This document shows positions 44,124 through 52,618 of a stretch of 64,000 nucleotides of DNA, one piece after another (within the stretch, counting starts at the first letter, position 1; each line of letters opens with the position of its first letter). Made by a program: the position numbers and the translations under genes. The notes under the pieces were generated by a model that was given only the letters and a program-made list of their open reading frames with translations, did no database searches and was not told the origin of the DNA. This DNA is from Shewanella zhangzhouensis (GTDB taxonomy: Bacteria > Pseudomonadota > Gammaproteobacteria > Enterobacterales > Shewanellaceae), in NCBI RefSeq assembly GCF_019457615.1, contig NZ_CP080414.1, forward strand, positions 1,796,501 through 1,860,500, read 5' to 3'.

Positions 44124-44853
44124 CAAAGTCGTCCACCTCAAGAAAAAGGTTCAAACCCAGGAAGGGGAGCTCACTATCCTGAAAGGCGTGGATATGGAAG
44201 TCAAGCCGGGAGAAAGTGTGGCCATTATCGGGCCATCCGGCTCGGGCAAGTCCACGCTGCTGGGGCTGCTGGCGGCCCTGGATACACCCTCGGAAGGAGA
44301 GATCTGGCTGGACGGCAGCGCCTTGTCCAATCTTGGTGAAGAAGCCAAAGCGGCCCTGCGAAAGAAAAAAATCAGCTTTATTTTCCAGTCGTTTATGTTG
44401 GTTGATACCTTAACCGCCCTGGAAAACGTGATGCTGCCGGCCGAGCTTGCCGGGATGAAAGATGCCAAAGCCAAGGCCGAAGCCATGCTCGAGCGGGTAG
44501 GGCTTTCCCACCGGGTAAATCATTTGCCCAAACAGCTGTCCGGCGGCGAGCAGCAGCGGGTGGCTATTGCACGGGCCTTTATTTGTGAACCCAAGGTCCT
44601 CTTTGCCGACGAACCCACTGGCAATCTCGATGGCGGCAATGCCCACAAGGTGGCCGATATGCTGTTTGCCCTCAACGCTGAGCTTGGTACTACTCTGGTG
44701 CTGGTAACCCACGACAATCAACTGGCGCTGCGCTGCCAGCGGCAGTTCACCATGACCGAAGGCGAGCTTGCTGAGACAACCGCAGGGCAGGAAGCTTCTG
44801 GACCGGATGCAGTGGCACAGGGCGACACCAAAATGAAGGAGGCCGCATGCTGA
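44104..44853 (+). CDS. ybbA: YbbA ABC transporter ATP-binding protein
   Basis: A 249-residue LolD/MacB-type ATPase with Walker A GPSGSGKST (43-51), Q-loop FIFQSFMLVD, signature LSGGEQQRVAIARAF, Walker B VLFADEPTGN and H-loop LVTHDNQ. It pairs with the YbbP permease, whose start overlaps by 7 bases. The C-terminal 30 residues past the ATPase core are variable. The substrate of YbbA-YbbP is not known; the link to TesA suggests release of lipophilic compounds. AGGAAA precedes ATG 44104. Confidence 0.93.
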   Translation: MSHMHAIKVVHLKKKVQTQEGELTILKGVDMEVKPGESVAIIGPSGSGKSTLLGLLAALDTPSEGEIWLDGSALSNLGEEAKAALRKKKISFIFQSFMLVDTLTALENVMLPAELAGMKDAKAKAEAMLERVGLSHRVNHLPKQLSGGEQQRVAIARAFICEPKVLFADEPTGNLDGGNAHKVADMLFALNAELGTTLVLVTHDNQLALRCQRQFTMTEGELAETTAGQEASGPDAVAQGDTKMKEAAC

Positions 44854-47303
44854 AGTCTCTGGCATTGCGACTCTTCTGGCGCGAGCTCAGACAAGGGCAG
44901 TTGTTGCTTATCCTGTTTGCCATTTCCCTGGCCGTGCTGGCTGTTACAGGCCTTGCCCGGGTGAGTGAAAGGCTGCAGGTTGCCATCAGCGGCGAAGCGG
45001 CCAAATTTACCGCCGCCGACAGGGTAGTGGACTCACCCCAACCCCTCAGTACCGAGCTGCTGACCAGGATAGACGCTATCGGCCTTGAGCGTGCGAACAG
45101 CGTGCTATTCAACTCCATGGCCTGGTCGGGGGATGCCTTTCAATTGGTGACGGTGCGCGCCGTGGGCAACAGCTACCCGCTCAAAGGCGAAATTGAGCTG
45201 GCGGATGGTCCAACGCAGACGCTGCCTGAGGCCGGCACCCTCTGGTACGAAGGACGACTGGCGGGCCTGATTGGCCAGTCAGAGTCGCTGGAGCTGGGTG
45301 ACAGGCAGTTTAAGCTAACCAAAGAAATCAAACGTTTACCCGATGCAGGCTTTAATCCCTTCGCTTCGTCACCCGTGGTGTTGATGGGCTTGGATGATGT
45401 GGCCTCCACCGGCATTGTTGGCCCCGGCAGCCGGGTCACCTATTTGTATCAGTTCAGCGGCGACAGCGCGCGCTTGGCTGAACTGGATGAGCTGCTCAAG
45501 GCCGAACTCACCAGCTCTCAGCGCCTTCGGGATGTAAAGTCCGGTGATTCCCCCATCGCCAGCGCCGTTGCCCGCGCCGAACGCTTCCTGTTATTGGCAA
45601 GTTTGCTGGGCATTGCGCTTGCCTGCGCGGCCATAGGTATCGCCGCGCAGCGATACTGCCAGCGTCACTACGACGTGGTGGCCATGTTCAAAACCTTTGG
45701 CGCTTCGGCAAAGGAAATCCGCACCCTGTTTGCGCTGCATTTGTCTTTGGTGACTGCTTTTGGCGTATTGGTGGGTATTCTTGGGGGGCTTGGGCTGGAT
45801 GCGGTGATAGCCCGCTTCCTTCCGCACGAGCTGACGGTCTATGAGGCGCCGCTGCTCAGACCCGTGCTGCTTGGCGTACTGACAGGCAGCATCAGTGCAC
45901 TGATGTTTTCAGCCTATCCGCTGCTGCGCCTCCTCGCCATTCCGCCCCTTCGGGTGCTTCAGCGTGAACTCACCGGGCGAAGTGCCGGTGTCTGGCTGCA
46001 TGCGGCGCTGAGCCTCAGTGCCATGGCGCTGCTGGGATATGCCTATTCCCGCTCATGGCAGCTTACCGGCGCTGTGGTACTTGGGGCTTTGCTGCTGGGA
46101 TTGATTTTGTTTGCGTTGGGGTTTGTTATGATCCGCCTTGGCCATGGCGCCGGGCTTAAAACCACCAATCCGCTGCAATTGGCGTTGGCGGGGCTGAGGC
46201 GCCGCGCGGCGCAAAATTCGGTGCAGCTGGTGGGCTTTTCCACCGCGTTGGTGTTGCTGCTGACCATATTTGCGTTGCGCCAGGACCTCCTGGAAGACTG
46301 GCAGCAGCAACTCCCTGAGGGGGCGCCCAACTTCTTTTTGGTGAACATCAGCCCGGAAGATGAAGCGCCCATGGCCGATTTCCTGGCTGAAAATCATATC
46401 GAACGCACTGATATTTATCCGGTTATCCGTGGCAGGCTTTCGGCCATCAACGGTGAGGCGCTCATCAGTGAACGCCAGGCCGAAGAAGGTGCTTCCGGGC
46501 GGGTAGGGATTGGCCGCGAGCTCAACATGACCTGGCGGGACAGTCTGCCACCCAATAACCGGCTGATTGCAGGCGAGTTTGATAATGCCGCTGATGGGGT
46601 GTCGGTGGAGACCAAGGTTGCCGAGCGGCTGGGGCTGAAGCTTGGGGATCGTCTCAGTTTTGTTATCGATAACCAGACCCTGGATGTGCGGGTGACCAGC
46701 TTGCGGGAAGTACGCTGGGAGACCATGCAGCCCAATTTCTTTATGATTTTTTCAAAAGAAGCCCTGGCACCCTTTGCCTACACCTCGATGCTGAGTTTTC
46801 ACCTCGAAGAGGCCAAGCGGCCCCTGGTCGTGTCGCTGATTAAGCAATTCCCCACCGTATCCGTGATAGACGTAGGCGCCATGGTGGCCCAGCTCAGAAG
46901 CATAGTGTCCCAGGTGTCGCTGGCACTCGGGGTTGTGCTGGCGCTGGTAATTGCATCCAGCAGCCTGGTGCTGTGGGCGCAGACCGAAGCAGGCATGTCG
47001 GTGCGAAGACGTGAGCTTGCGGTACTGCGCACCTTTGGCGCCGGTGGTCGCTTGTTGCGGCTGGCAACCACGCTTGAGTTTGCAGTGCTTGGCGCCGTGG
47101 CAGGGATTGTGGCCGTGGTAGTCACAGAAGCCGTGCTTTATCTGCTCAAAACCTGGGTGTTCGAGCTTGGCGTGAACTGGCATCTGCAGTGGTGGCTGCA
47201 GGCCCCGCTGCTGGGGGCCGCACTGGTTGCTGTGCTCGGTTACTGGCGCTGCAGAGAGCTGTTGTCCCAGAGCTGCCTGTCGCTGCTTCGCACCGAGACC
47301 TGA
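44847..47303 (+). CDS. ybbP: YbbP-type FtsX-like ABC permease
   Basis: An 818-residue permease with two FtsX domains: one N-terminal helix (about 18-38), a periplasmic domain, helices at about 250-420, a second periplasmic domain (about 470-690), and a final group of helices at 695-800. This double-FtsX layout matches YbbP. It overlaps ybbA by 7 bases. The stop at 47301-47303 lies only three bases from the convergent yfcH stop, leaving no room for a terminator. Confidence 0.92.
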   Translation: MLKSLALRLFWRELRQGQLLLILFAISLAVLAVTGLARVSERLQVAISGEAAKFTAADRVVDSPQPLSTELLTRIDAIGLERANSVLFNSMAWSGDAFQLVTVRAVGNSYPLKGEIELADGPTQTLPEAGTLWYEGRLAGLIGQSESLELGDRQFKLTKEIKRLPDAGFNPFASSPVVLMGLDDVASTGIVGPGSRVTYLYQFSGDSARLAELDELLKAELTSSQRLRDVKSGDSPIASAVARAERFLLLASLLGIALACAAIGIAAQRYCQRHYDVVAMFKTFGASAKEIRTLFALHLSLVTAFGVLVGILGGLGLDAVIARFLPHELTVYEAPLLRPVLLGVLTGSISALMFSAYPLLRLLAIPPLRVLQRELTGRSAGVWLHAALSLSAMALLGYAYSRSWQLTGAVVLGALLLGLILFALGFVMIRLGHGAGLKTTNPLQLALAGLRRRAAQNSVQLVGFSTALVLLLTIFALRQDLLEDWQQQLPEGAPNFFLVNISPEDEAPMADFLAENHIERTDIYPVIRGRLSAINGEALISERQAEEGASGRVGIGRELNMTWRDSLPPNNRLIAGEFDNAADGVSVETKVAERLGLKLGDRLSFVIDNQTLDVRVTSLREVRWETMQPNFFMIFSKEALAPFAYTSMLSFHLEEAKRPLVVSLIKQFPTVSVIDVGAMVAQLRSIVSQVSLALGVVLALVIASSSLVLWAQTEAGMSVRRRELAVLRTFGAGGRLLRLATTLEFAVLGAVAGIVAVVVTEAVLYLLKTWVFELGVNWHLQWWLQAPLLGAALVAVLGYWRCRELLSQSCLSLLRTET

Positions 47304-47306
47304 GCG

Positions 47307-48194
47307 TTAAAGCAGATCTTCCAGCGCCTGACGTAAATAGGGAAAACGAAAGCCGAACCCCGCCTCCATTGCCCTCTGTGGGAGCACGTACTGACCGGTG
47401 AGCACCATGATGGCGGCTTCCCCCAAAAGGGCATGGAGTGCAAAGGCGGGCGCCGGGAGCAGAGCTGGGCGGTGAAGCACTTCACCCAATGTTTGCGAAA
47501 AGACTCGGTTACTCACGGGATTCGGCGCAGTTGCGTTAAAGATGCCACTGCATTTGGGGTTATTTAGCAGGAAACGTATCAGGCCAATCATATCGGCCAT
47601 ATGGATCCAGCTCATACCCTGTTGACCGCTGCCGATGGGGCCACCCAAACCGAGTTTGAAGGGGGGCAACATCTTGGCCAGGGCGCCGCCGTGTTTTCCA
47701 AGCACAATACCGGTGCGCAGAATACACACCCGGGTGGTGTCACTTGCGGCATCCAGTGCCAATTGCTCCCATTTTTCGCAGAGCATGTGGGTAAATTCGC
47801 TGTGAGGACTTGAGGATTCGGTGAGTGGTTGGCTACCCTGGGCACCGTAATAGCCGATAGCCGAACCACTGATAAACACCGCTGGCGGCTCGCTGCTTTG
47901 CTGGATAAGGCCCGTGAGCAAAGCGGTCATGTCCCAGCGACTGTGGCAGAGCTGTTTTTTCTGGGCGTCGCTCCAGCGTTTGCCGACAATGGGCTCTCCG
48001 GCGAGGTTGATCACGGCATCGAAACCATTGAGGTTTTCCAGTTTGTCGAGGGAGCGCAGGTAATGGTGCTGCTCGCCCAATAACTCAGCTGCGGCGCCGG
48101 TGTCCCGGGTGAGGATGGTGAGTTGGTGATCAGACAGGGCACTGACCAGTGCCCGACCAATAAAACCTGTGCCGCCTGTCAGTAATATGTTCAT
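47307..48194 (-). CDS. yfcH: TIGR01777/SDR39U1 family epimerase YfcH
   Basis: A 295-residue atypical short-chain dehydrogenase with the N-terminal Rossmann motif TGGTGFIGRAL and the conserved NLAGEPIVGKRWSDAQK. The YYGAQG segment holds the catalytic tyrosine, and a helical C-terminal domain begins LPAPAFALHALLGE. The substrate is unknown. It is adjacent to folX as in Escherichia coli. The ATG at 48194 is behind a GGAGCAG site. Confidence 0.92.
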   Translation of the reverse strand: MNILLTGGTGFIGRALVSALSDHQLTILTRDTGAAAELLGEQHHYLRSLDKLENLNGFDAVINLAGEPIVGKRWSDAQKKQLCHSRWDMTALLTGLIQQSSEPPAVFISGSAIGYYGAQGSQPLTESSSPHSEFTHMLCEKWEQLALDAASDTTRVCILRTGIVLGKHGGALAKMLPPFKLGLGGPIGSGQQGMSWIHMADMIGLIRFLLNNPKCSGIFNATAPNPVSNRVFSQTLGEVLHRPALLPAPAFALHALLGEAAIMVLTGQYVLPQRAMEAGFGFRFPYLRQALEDLL

Positions 48195-48252
48195 ACGCTG
48201 CTCCGAAAAAACCGCTTCTTACAAGCATATACTCTGCAAAGGCATAATGAGA

Positions 48253-48621
48253 TCAGGCGTCTTTGTGGTAACTGAGCTCCATGGAAACTGAATCGGCAAA
48301 ACGCAGTGCGTGTGGCTTATCGACTTCCACCCGCGCGTCGATAACGCTTTCGTGCTCAGAGGCGATATCCAGTACCCGTGTGGTCAGGTGTTCAAGCAAT
48401 GAAAAGCGGTTTTCTTCCACCAGGGAGATGATGCGTTTGGTGATGGTGCGATAGTTCAGTGCATCGTCCATGTTGTCGCTCATTTGAGCGCGTCCGGCGT
48501 GATAGGCGATGACCACATTGATGATAACGTCCTGTTTATTCTGGATCTCGTCCTCTTTGATACCTATATGGGTACGCAGGCGCAGATTTTTGATGCGAAT
48601 CGTGGCGATCTCTGATTTCAT
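48253..48621 (-). CDS. folX: Dihydroneopterin triphosphate 2'-epimerase FolX
   Basis: A 122-residue tunnelling-fold protein with the DHNA-epimerase pattern: LRTHIGIKEDEIQNKQDVIIN near the N-terminus and FSLLEHLTTRVLD in the middle, with the conserved VEVDKPHALRFADSVS tail. FolX epimerises dihydroneopterin triphosphate in the folate/tetrahydromonapterin branch. The start at 48621 gives the usual length; a longer reading has a hydrophilic, non-conserved extension. It lies 58 bases upstream of yfcH on the same strand. Confidence 0.9.
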   Translation of the reverse strand: MKSEIATIRIKNLRLRTHIGIKEDEIQNKQDVIINVVIAYHAGRAQMSDNMDDALNYRTITKRIISLVEENRFSLLEHLTTRVLDIASEHESVIDARVEVDKPHALRFADSVSMELSYHKDA

Positions 48622-48700
48622 AACCCTGTCCACTTGTCTGTCTTCAATGGAAATTGAGGGCAAGGTTAGCAAGTTTTGTTTGAAATAGAAGGATTTTATT

Positions 48701-49777
48701 TTGCCAAACCCCTTTGAACAGACCTCGGTAGCCTTCCGTGGTTTTGCCATCATGGCCTTCGTGGTGGTCATCCTGGCCGGCATTAAAGCGGCCAGTCCCA
48801 TCGTGGTTCCTTTTGTGTTGTCGGCCTTTATTGCGGTGATCTGTAACCCGGTTATCAGTTGGATGATGCGTTTTCGGGTGCCCAAATGGCTCGCGGTGAT
48901 GCTGCTGATGTTTTTTATTGTGATGTTGGGGCTTTGGCTCGCCACCCTGGTGGGCAGTTCCGTCAACGAGTTTTCCAAACAGTTGCCCCACTATCGGGAT
49001 CAGCTGATCCAGCAATTCGGTTGGATATTGGAAAAGCTGCAGACGTTAAATATCCGCATTTCCAAAGAGCAGGTGCTGGCTTATTTTGACCCGGGCATGG
49101 CTCTGTCGATGACGACCAACATGCTGTCGGGGGTGGGGAACGTAATGGCGAACCTGTTCCTGATTATCCTCACCATTGTCTTTATGTTGTTCGAAGCCCA
49201 GTCCCTGCCGAAAAAAGTGCACCTGGCGCTGGATGACCCAGAGATGCGCTTGCAGCAAATCGATAAGTTTCTGCACTCGGTTAACCAATATATGGTGATT
49301 AAGACGCTGGTGAGCCTGGCTACCGGTGTCGTGGTGGGGATTGGCCTGGCGGCCATTGGCGTTGACTATGCACTGCTTTGGGCCGTGATTGCCTTTTTGT
49401 TTAACTATATCCCCAATATCGGCTCGATTATCGCTGCCATTCCCGCTATTCTGCTGGCCTTTATTCAGCTTGGTCCCGCCGCTGCCGGGGGCACAGCGCT
49501 GCTCTACCTTGGCACCAACATGGTGATGGGCAACGTGATAGAGCCCAAATTCATGGGGCGCGGACTGGGATTGTCGACCCTGGTGGTGTTCCTCAGTTTG
49601 ATATTCTGGGGATGGCTCCTTGGCTCTGTGGGCATGCTCCTGTCGGTGCCCCTGACCATGATTGTAAAAATCGCCCTGGAGCGTAGCAGCAGTGGCCGCT
49701 GGCTGGCGATATTGCTCGCCGATGATGTGGACTCAGAGCTTAAACCGGCCAATGACGCACCTGTCGACAAGGGCTGA
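48701..49777 (+). CDS. AI-2E family transporter
   Basis: A 358-residue inner-membrane protein with about eight hydrophobic helices and the AI-2E family core (FVLSAFIAVICNPVISWM near residue 40, FNYIPNIGSIIAAIPAILLAF near 235). Members include TqsA and Na+(Li+)/H+ antiporter-like proteins, and the substrate cannot be told from sequence alone. The start is TTG at 48701 with AAGGA 8 bases before it. It diverges from folX. Confidence 0.88.
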   Translation: MPNPFEQTSVAFRGFAIMAFVVVILAGIKAASPIVVPFVLSAFIAVICNPVISWMMRFRVPKWLAVMLLMFFIVMLGLWLATLVGSSVNEFSKQLPHYRDQLIQQFGWILEKLQTLNIRISKEQVLAYFDPGMALSMTTNMLSGVGNVMANLFLIILTIVFMLFEAQSLPKKVHLALDDPEMRLQQIDKFLHSVNQYMVIKTLVSLATGVVVGIGLAAIGVDYALLWAVIAFLFNYIPNIGSIIAAIPAILLAFIQLGPAAAGGTALLYLGTNMVMGNVIEPKFMGRGLGLSTLVVFLSLIFWGWLLGSVGMLLSVPLTMIVKIALERSSSGRWLAILLADDVDSELKPANDAPVDKG

Positions 49778-49796
49778 ACGCCAAACCTATTTCAGT

Positions 49797-49826
49797 AATG
49801 GGCGGCCTGGCCGCCCATTGTATTTT
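49797..49826 (+). terminator. Probable terminator after the AI-2E gene
   Basis: A 9-bp perfect stem AATGGGCGG / CCGCCCATT followed by GTATTTT. The T run is imperfect. Confidence 0.6.
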
Positions 49827-49859
49827 CAGAAGCCTATTTTTTAGAGGAACCGGGTTTTC

Positions 49860-50786
49860 ATGCAGGCTTTTATCGACTTTTTAGCGACGGCCGAATTACC
49901 GGATGACTGCCGACGTATGTTTCACGGCCGCGGTGGCCGTTATCCCGGCGCAGAGCACCTGTGCCTTGACTGGTATGCACCGGCGCTGCTGCTGACCTCG
50001 TTTTGTGAACTCAGCGCAGATGAGCTGGCGACGGCAAAAGCTGCCTTGGAAACGTTTTGGCAGCGGGTGGGAGAAGCCGCTCCCCTGACGCTGGTGTATC
50101 AGTATCGCAGTGGCGCCGGTACCCGCACTGAATGCCTCTGCGGTGAATTGCCGAACGATCACGTTATAGAAGAGCAGGGACTTAAGTTTCGGGTGCACTT
50201 GATGCGTGGCCAGAATCACGGGCTGTTTCTCGATATGCGTGAAGGTCGCCGTTTTGTACATGAGCATGCCAGGGGAAAGAAGGTCCTTAATCTTTTCAGC
50301 TACACCTGCGCCTTTTCGGTGGCAGCCCTTGCCGGCGGCGCAACCGAGGTGGTGAATATCGACATGGCAAAGGGCGCGCTTTCCATTGGCAAACAAAACC
50401 ATGATCTCAATGGCCTGGTGGGGGGCGCACGCTTTCTGGGCCACGATATTTTCAGTAGCTGGGGCAAGCTGACCCGCTACGGCCCCTACGACCTGGTGAT
50501 TGCCGATCCTCCCAGCAACCAAAAGGGCAGTTTTATCGCCACCAAGGACTACGTGCGTTTACTGCGGCGCTTACCTGAGCTGGTAAAAGAAGGTGGCGAC
50601 CTCTTGCTTTGCCTTAACGCCCCTGAGCTTGGGAGTGATTTTTTAATGGCGCAGGTCGCAGAGACGGCACCATCTCTGGCGTTTGTAACACGTATCGCCA
50701 ATCCAGCCGTGTATGCCGACGTGGATGAGGAGAAGTCTTTGAAGGTGTTGCACTATCAAAAGCGCACATCCGACATTGAAGCCTGA
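49860..50786 (+). CDS. RlmK/RlmI-like class I SAM methyltransferase
   Basis: A 308-residue methyltransferase with SAM motif I LNLFSYTCAFSVAALAGG (near 142-160), motif II VVNIDMAKGAL and the catalytic segment IADPPSNQKGSF (near 217-228). The N-terminal 100 residues are an accessory domain with a PYPGAEHLC-like segment; a PUA domain is not evident. It resembles the RlmK/RlmI rRNA methyltransferases, but the target base is unknown. It is monocistronic and has a GAGGA-type ribosome site. Confidence 0.82.
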   Translation: MQAFIDFLATAELPDDCRRMFHGRGGRYPGAEHLCLDWYAPALLLTSFCELSADELATAKAALETFWQRVGEAAPLTLVYQYRSGAGTRTECLCGELPNDHVIEEQGLKFRVHLMRGQNHGLFLDMREGRRFVHEHARGKKVLNLFSYTCAFSVAALAGGATEVVNIDMAKGALSIGKQNHDLNGLVGGARFLGHDIFSSWGKLTRYGPYDLVIADPPSNQKGSFIATKDYVRLLRRLPELVKEGGDLLLCLNAPELGSDFLMAQVAETAPSLAFVTRIANPAVYADVDEEKSLKVLHYQKRTSDIEA

Positions 50787-50887
50787 TGCTGGCTGTTGAA
50801 ACCTGCTATTGATACCTGATGTTTGCAGGGCGAGGCTATCAGTGTGGGTGGTTTTGTGTGGTTACAGCAGTCGAATCAGTAGCAAAC

Positions 50888-50911
50888 AAAAGGGCCATGA
50901 TTGGCCCTTTT
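50888..50911. terminator. Bidirectional terminator
   Basis: AAAAGGGCCA / TGGCCCTTTT stem with a 4-base loop between two convergent genes. Confidence 0.85.
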
Positions 50912-50921
50912 GACTGTTGAG

Positions 50922-51140
50922 TCAGTAAGTTAAACGTTCCGGGATCAGAGATTGTCCGTTATTTTCGAGCCAGGATGCGACGCGCATTGGGTCGTTCAAA
51001 CTGTGCATCTCATTACATAACCTGTCTTGTACATCCAGCGGGATATGCATGTTTTCCATAAACATCCTCATCCCCAACATGTCCCCACGTCCTATAAGGG
51101 CCGCAAGCCTACCGGCTTGAAAGTCTATCAGCGCATTCAT
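50922..51140 (-). CDS. Small protein of unknown function
   Basis: A 72-residue soluble, mostly helical protein (MNALIDFQAGRLAALIGRGD through WLENNGQSLIPERLTY) with a strong GGAGG ribosome site 8 bases before ATG 51140 and a terminator directly after the stop. I do not recognise a family. The tidy expression signals argue that it is real. Confidence 0.68.
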   Translation of the reverse strand: MNALIDFQAGRLAALIGRGDMLGMRMFMENMHIPLDVQDRLCNEMHSLNDPMRVASWLENNGQSLIPERLTY

Positions 51141-51531
51141 ATGACAGCCTCCAACAGTTGACTTTTAACTAATAGCACTGCAGTAGGCTCAGCGCCTAGA
51201 CTGTTTCGTTGTAAAAATCAATCCCTACCAAATAAATTCAGCTGTTGTTGGCAAGGAGGATAAGAGCGCTTAAATACCCGTAATTCTGAAAGACTTTCAT
51301 GCAAGGCTACTGGTTGGTGACTTTTTGAGCGCTTTTTTGTGGCATTTAGCCAAAAAATGGAAACAAAAGTGAAAGTAAACTGTAATTTTTGGTTTTGAGT
51401 TGGTATACTGCGCCCCGTAATCGAGCCACTCGCGATACCCTTGGACAAGATGCCTTCAACTGTAAGGAACGTCATCGGGATGTGCACAGAGTTGGCGCTG
51501 TCAGCCCTCAGACAAGGATTACACCGAGTTC
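51141..51531. other. Intergenic region with an extended -10 promoter
   Basis: The 390-base gap holds the upstream region of the small reverse gene and, on the plus strand, an extended -10 element TGGTATACT at 51401-51409 preceded by an AT-rich stretch. This would start a transcript of about 350 bases that ends at the terminator at 51740-51767 and covers the small ORF at 51532. I see no operator or known RNA family. Confidence 0.45.
51401..51409 (+). promoter_or_regulatory. Extended -10 promoter element
   Basis: TGGTATACT fits the extended -10 consensus (TGn-TATAAT with one mismatch), with no clear -35. It is the best candidate promoter for the small ORF downstream. Confidence 0.5.
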
Positions 51532-51690
51532 ATGTCTGCGAAGAATAGACAGAACCTCAGTACCCGACCCAAACCAAAGCTGGAGTCCGTTATGGAAATT
51601 CATGAGTACGAAAACGCGTATTATCAGGTGCAGGATGAAGTGATTGAGTCTTTGCCTCTGGAAAAGGACGAAGAAGCGTTTTTGGATTGA
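51532..51690 (+). CDS. Possible 52-residue acidic small protein
   Basis: An open frame reading MSAKNRQNLSTRPKPKLESV and then, from an in-frame ATG at 51592, MEIHEYENAYYQVQDEVIES to EKDEEAFLD. The 51592 start has GGAG six bases upstream and would give a 32-residue acidic peptide; the 51532 start has only a distant AAGGA. A promoter-like element lies upstream and a terminator 50 bases after the stop. I do not recognise it, and it may instead be the end of a non-coding transcript. Confidence 0.45.
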   Translation: MSAKNRQNLSTRPKPKLESVMEIHEYENAYYQVQDEVIESLPLEKDEEAFLD

Positions 51691-51739
51691 GAATCCTCCA
51701 TGTCCCGGGACATGCAGACCTAAAAAAATAATAATCAGC

Positions 51740-51767
51740 AAAAAGGCCACCCTCGGGTGGCCTTTTT
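51740..51767. terminator. Rho-independent terminator
   Basis: AAAAAGGCCACC / GGTGGCCTTTTT stem with a short loop. It can act on both strands, ending the small plus-strand transcript and the minus-strand lipoprotein gene. Confidence 0.88.
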
Positions 51768-51783
51768 CATGGTCAGTGGCGTA

Positions 51784-52221
51784 TCAGCCATTCGCGGCGC
51801 GTTTTTCGGTCATTATCTCAACAATTACCCAGTTTTTTCCGCGCTTGTTCAGTCTTACCGTTCTGTCATCCAGCCAGGGCTGGCCGCCTTTAAGACCCTT
51901 GAGCTTCACCTTTACGGTGACGTCGTCGGTGAATTTGCGAAAGAAGTCGATATCGATTTCTTCGATTTCCAACTCCACATCCGTCATTGACAGATTCAAC
52001 ATGTGCCGCTGCACCGAGGCGGCAATATGGTAGTGACCGAGCACTTCTTGCATCGGGGCATCCACAAAGCGTTTGGCCTCTGCCACATCGCGGTTGACAT
52101 AGATGGCACTGAAAAAGCCGAGGCTAACCTGCTCGGGCGTCAGGTTTGGGCTTGTGGCGCTTTCAACGGACTCGTTGCAACCTGCAAGCATGAAAAACAC
52201 TATCAACAAAAATGCGCGCAT
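51784..52221 (-). CDS. Lipoprotein of unknown function
   Basis: A 145-residue lipoprotein (lipobox LAGC, Cys15) with a small alpha/beta mature domain of the SnoaL/DUF4878-like type, with helices at the start and strands at the end (VKVKLKGLKGG, KRGKNWVIVEIM). The family assignment is tentative. ATG 52221 follows an AGCAGGTA site. It stands alone, facing away from a gap that contains paired DnaA boxes. Confidence 0.72.
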   Translation of the reverse strand: MRAFLLIVFFMLAGCNESVESATSPNLTPEQVSLGFFSAIYVNRDVAEAKRFVDAPMQEVLGHYHIAASVQRHMLNLSMTDVELEIEEIDIDFFRKFTDDVTVKVKLKGLKGGQPWLDDRTVRLNKRGKNWVIVEIMTEKRAANG

Positions 52222-52573
52222 GGGTACCTGCTGACTGATGATTAACACCCTAAGTATCAGAAATTTCAGCTTTCAGTACAAGGGATGGATTTGATCTCTT
52301 GCGATCTGCAACGAAAACTGTCATATCTGTAAAGCTGTGCTTGGCATCTTATCCACAGAATCTGTGGACAAGTATGTTGAAGAATGAGGATATTTATCTT
52401 AAGTGGTTGCTACCGCAGTATTTTGACGGTTGGCTAAAAAATTGTCGCTTGTTTGTTCGACGTTTTTTGGTCGACTTTTCTACGCCTTCATTTCCCGATT
52501 TCCCACGCCGAAGATCCCTTGCCTGATCCCTTTAACGCCGGTGGATCGTAAAAGCCGTCAATGAGCGAGCCAT
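52222..52573. other. Gap with inverted DnaA boxes and GATC sites
   Basis: I see no convincing gene here. An open frame at 52299-52526 lacks a ribosome site and has no recognisable content. The notable content is a near-perfect 25-base palindrome at 52348-52372 formed by two DnaA-type boxes, with two GATC sites just upstream (52293, 52303) and three downstream (52513, 52525, 52544). Confidence 0.55.
52349..52371. promoter_or_regulatory. Two inverted DnaA boxes
   Basis: TTATCCACA at 52349-52357 is an exact strong DnaA box, followed after five bases by TGTGGACAA (52363-52371), the inverted box with one change. Such sites bind DnaA-ATP. Here they may titrate DnaA or regulate a neighbour. Confidence 0.6.
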
Positions 52574-52601
52574 AAAAAACGCCGTCAGTTGACGGCGTTT
52601 T
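52574..52601 (-). terminator. Rho-independent terminator of pta
   Basis: On the minus strand AAAACGCCGTC / GACGGCGTTTTTT, right after the pta stop. Confidence 0.9.
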
Positions 52602-52618
52602 CATTATGGGTTGCAGGC

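Noticed and set aside
52299..52526. Possible 75-residue protein in the gap next to pta
   Set aside because: No ribosome site, no recognisable sequence, and it runs through the DnaA-box palindrome.
52285..52547. Chromosome replication origin
   Set aside because: Only two DnaA boxes, no clear AT-rich unwinding repeats, and none of the usual origin neighbours (gidA, mioC, dnaA, rpmH).
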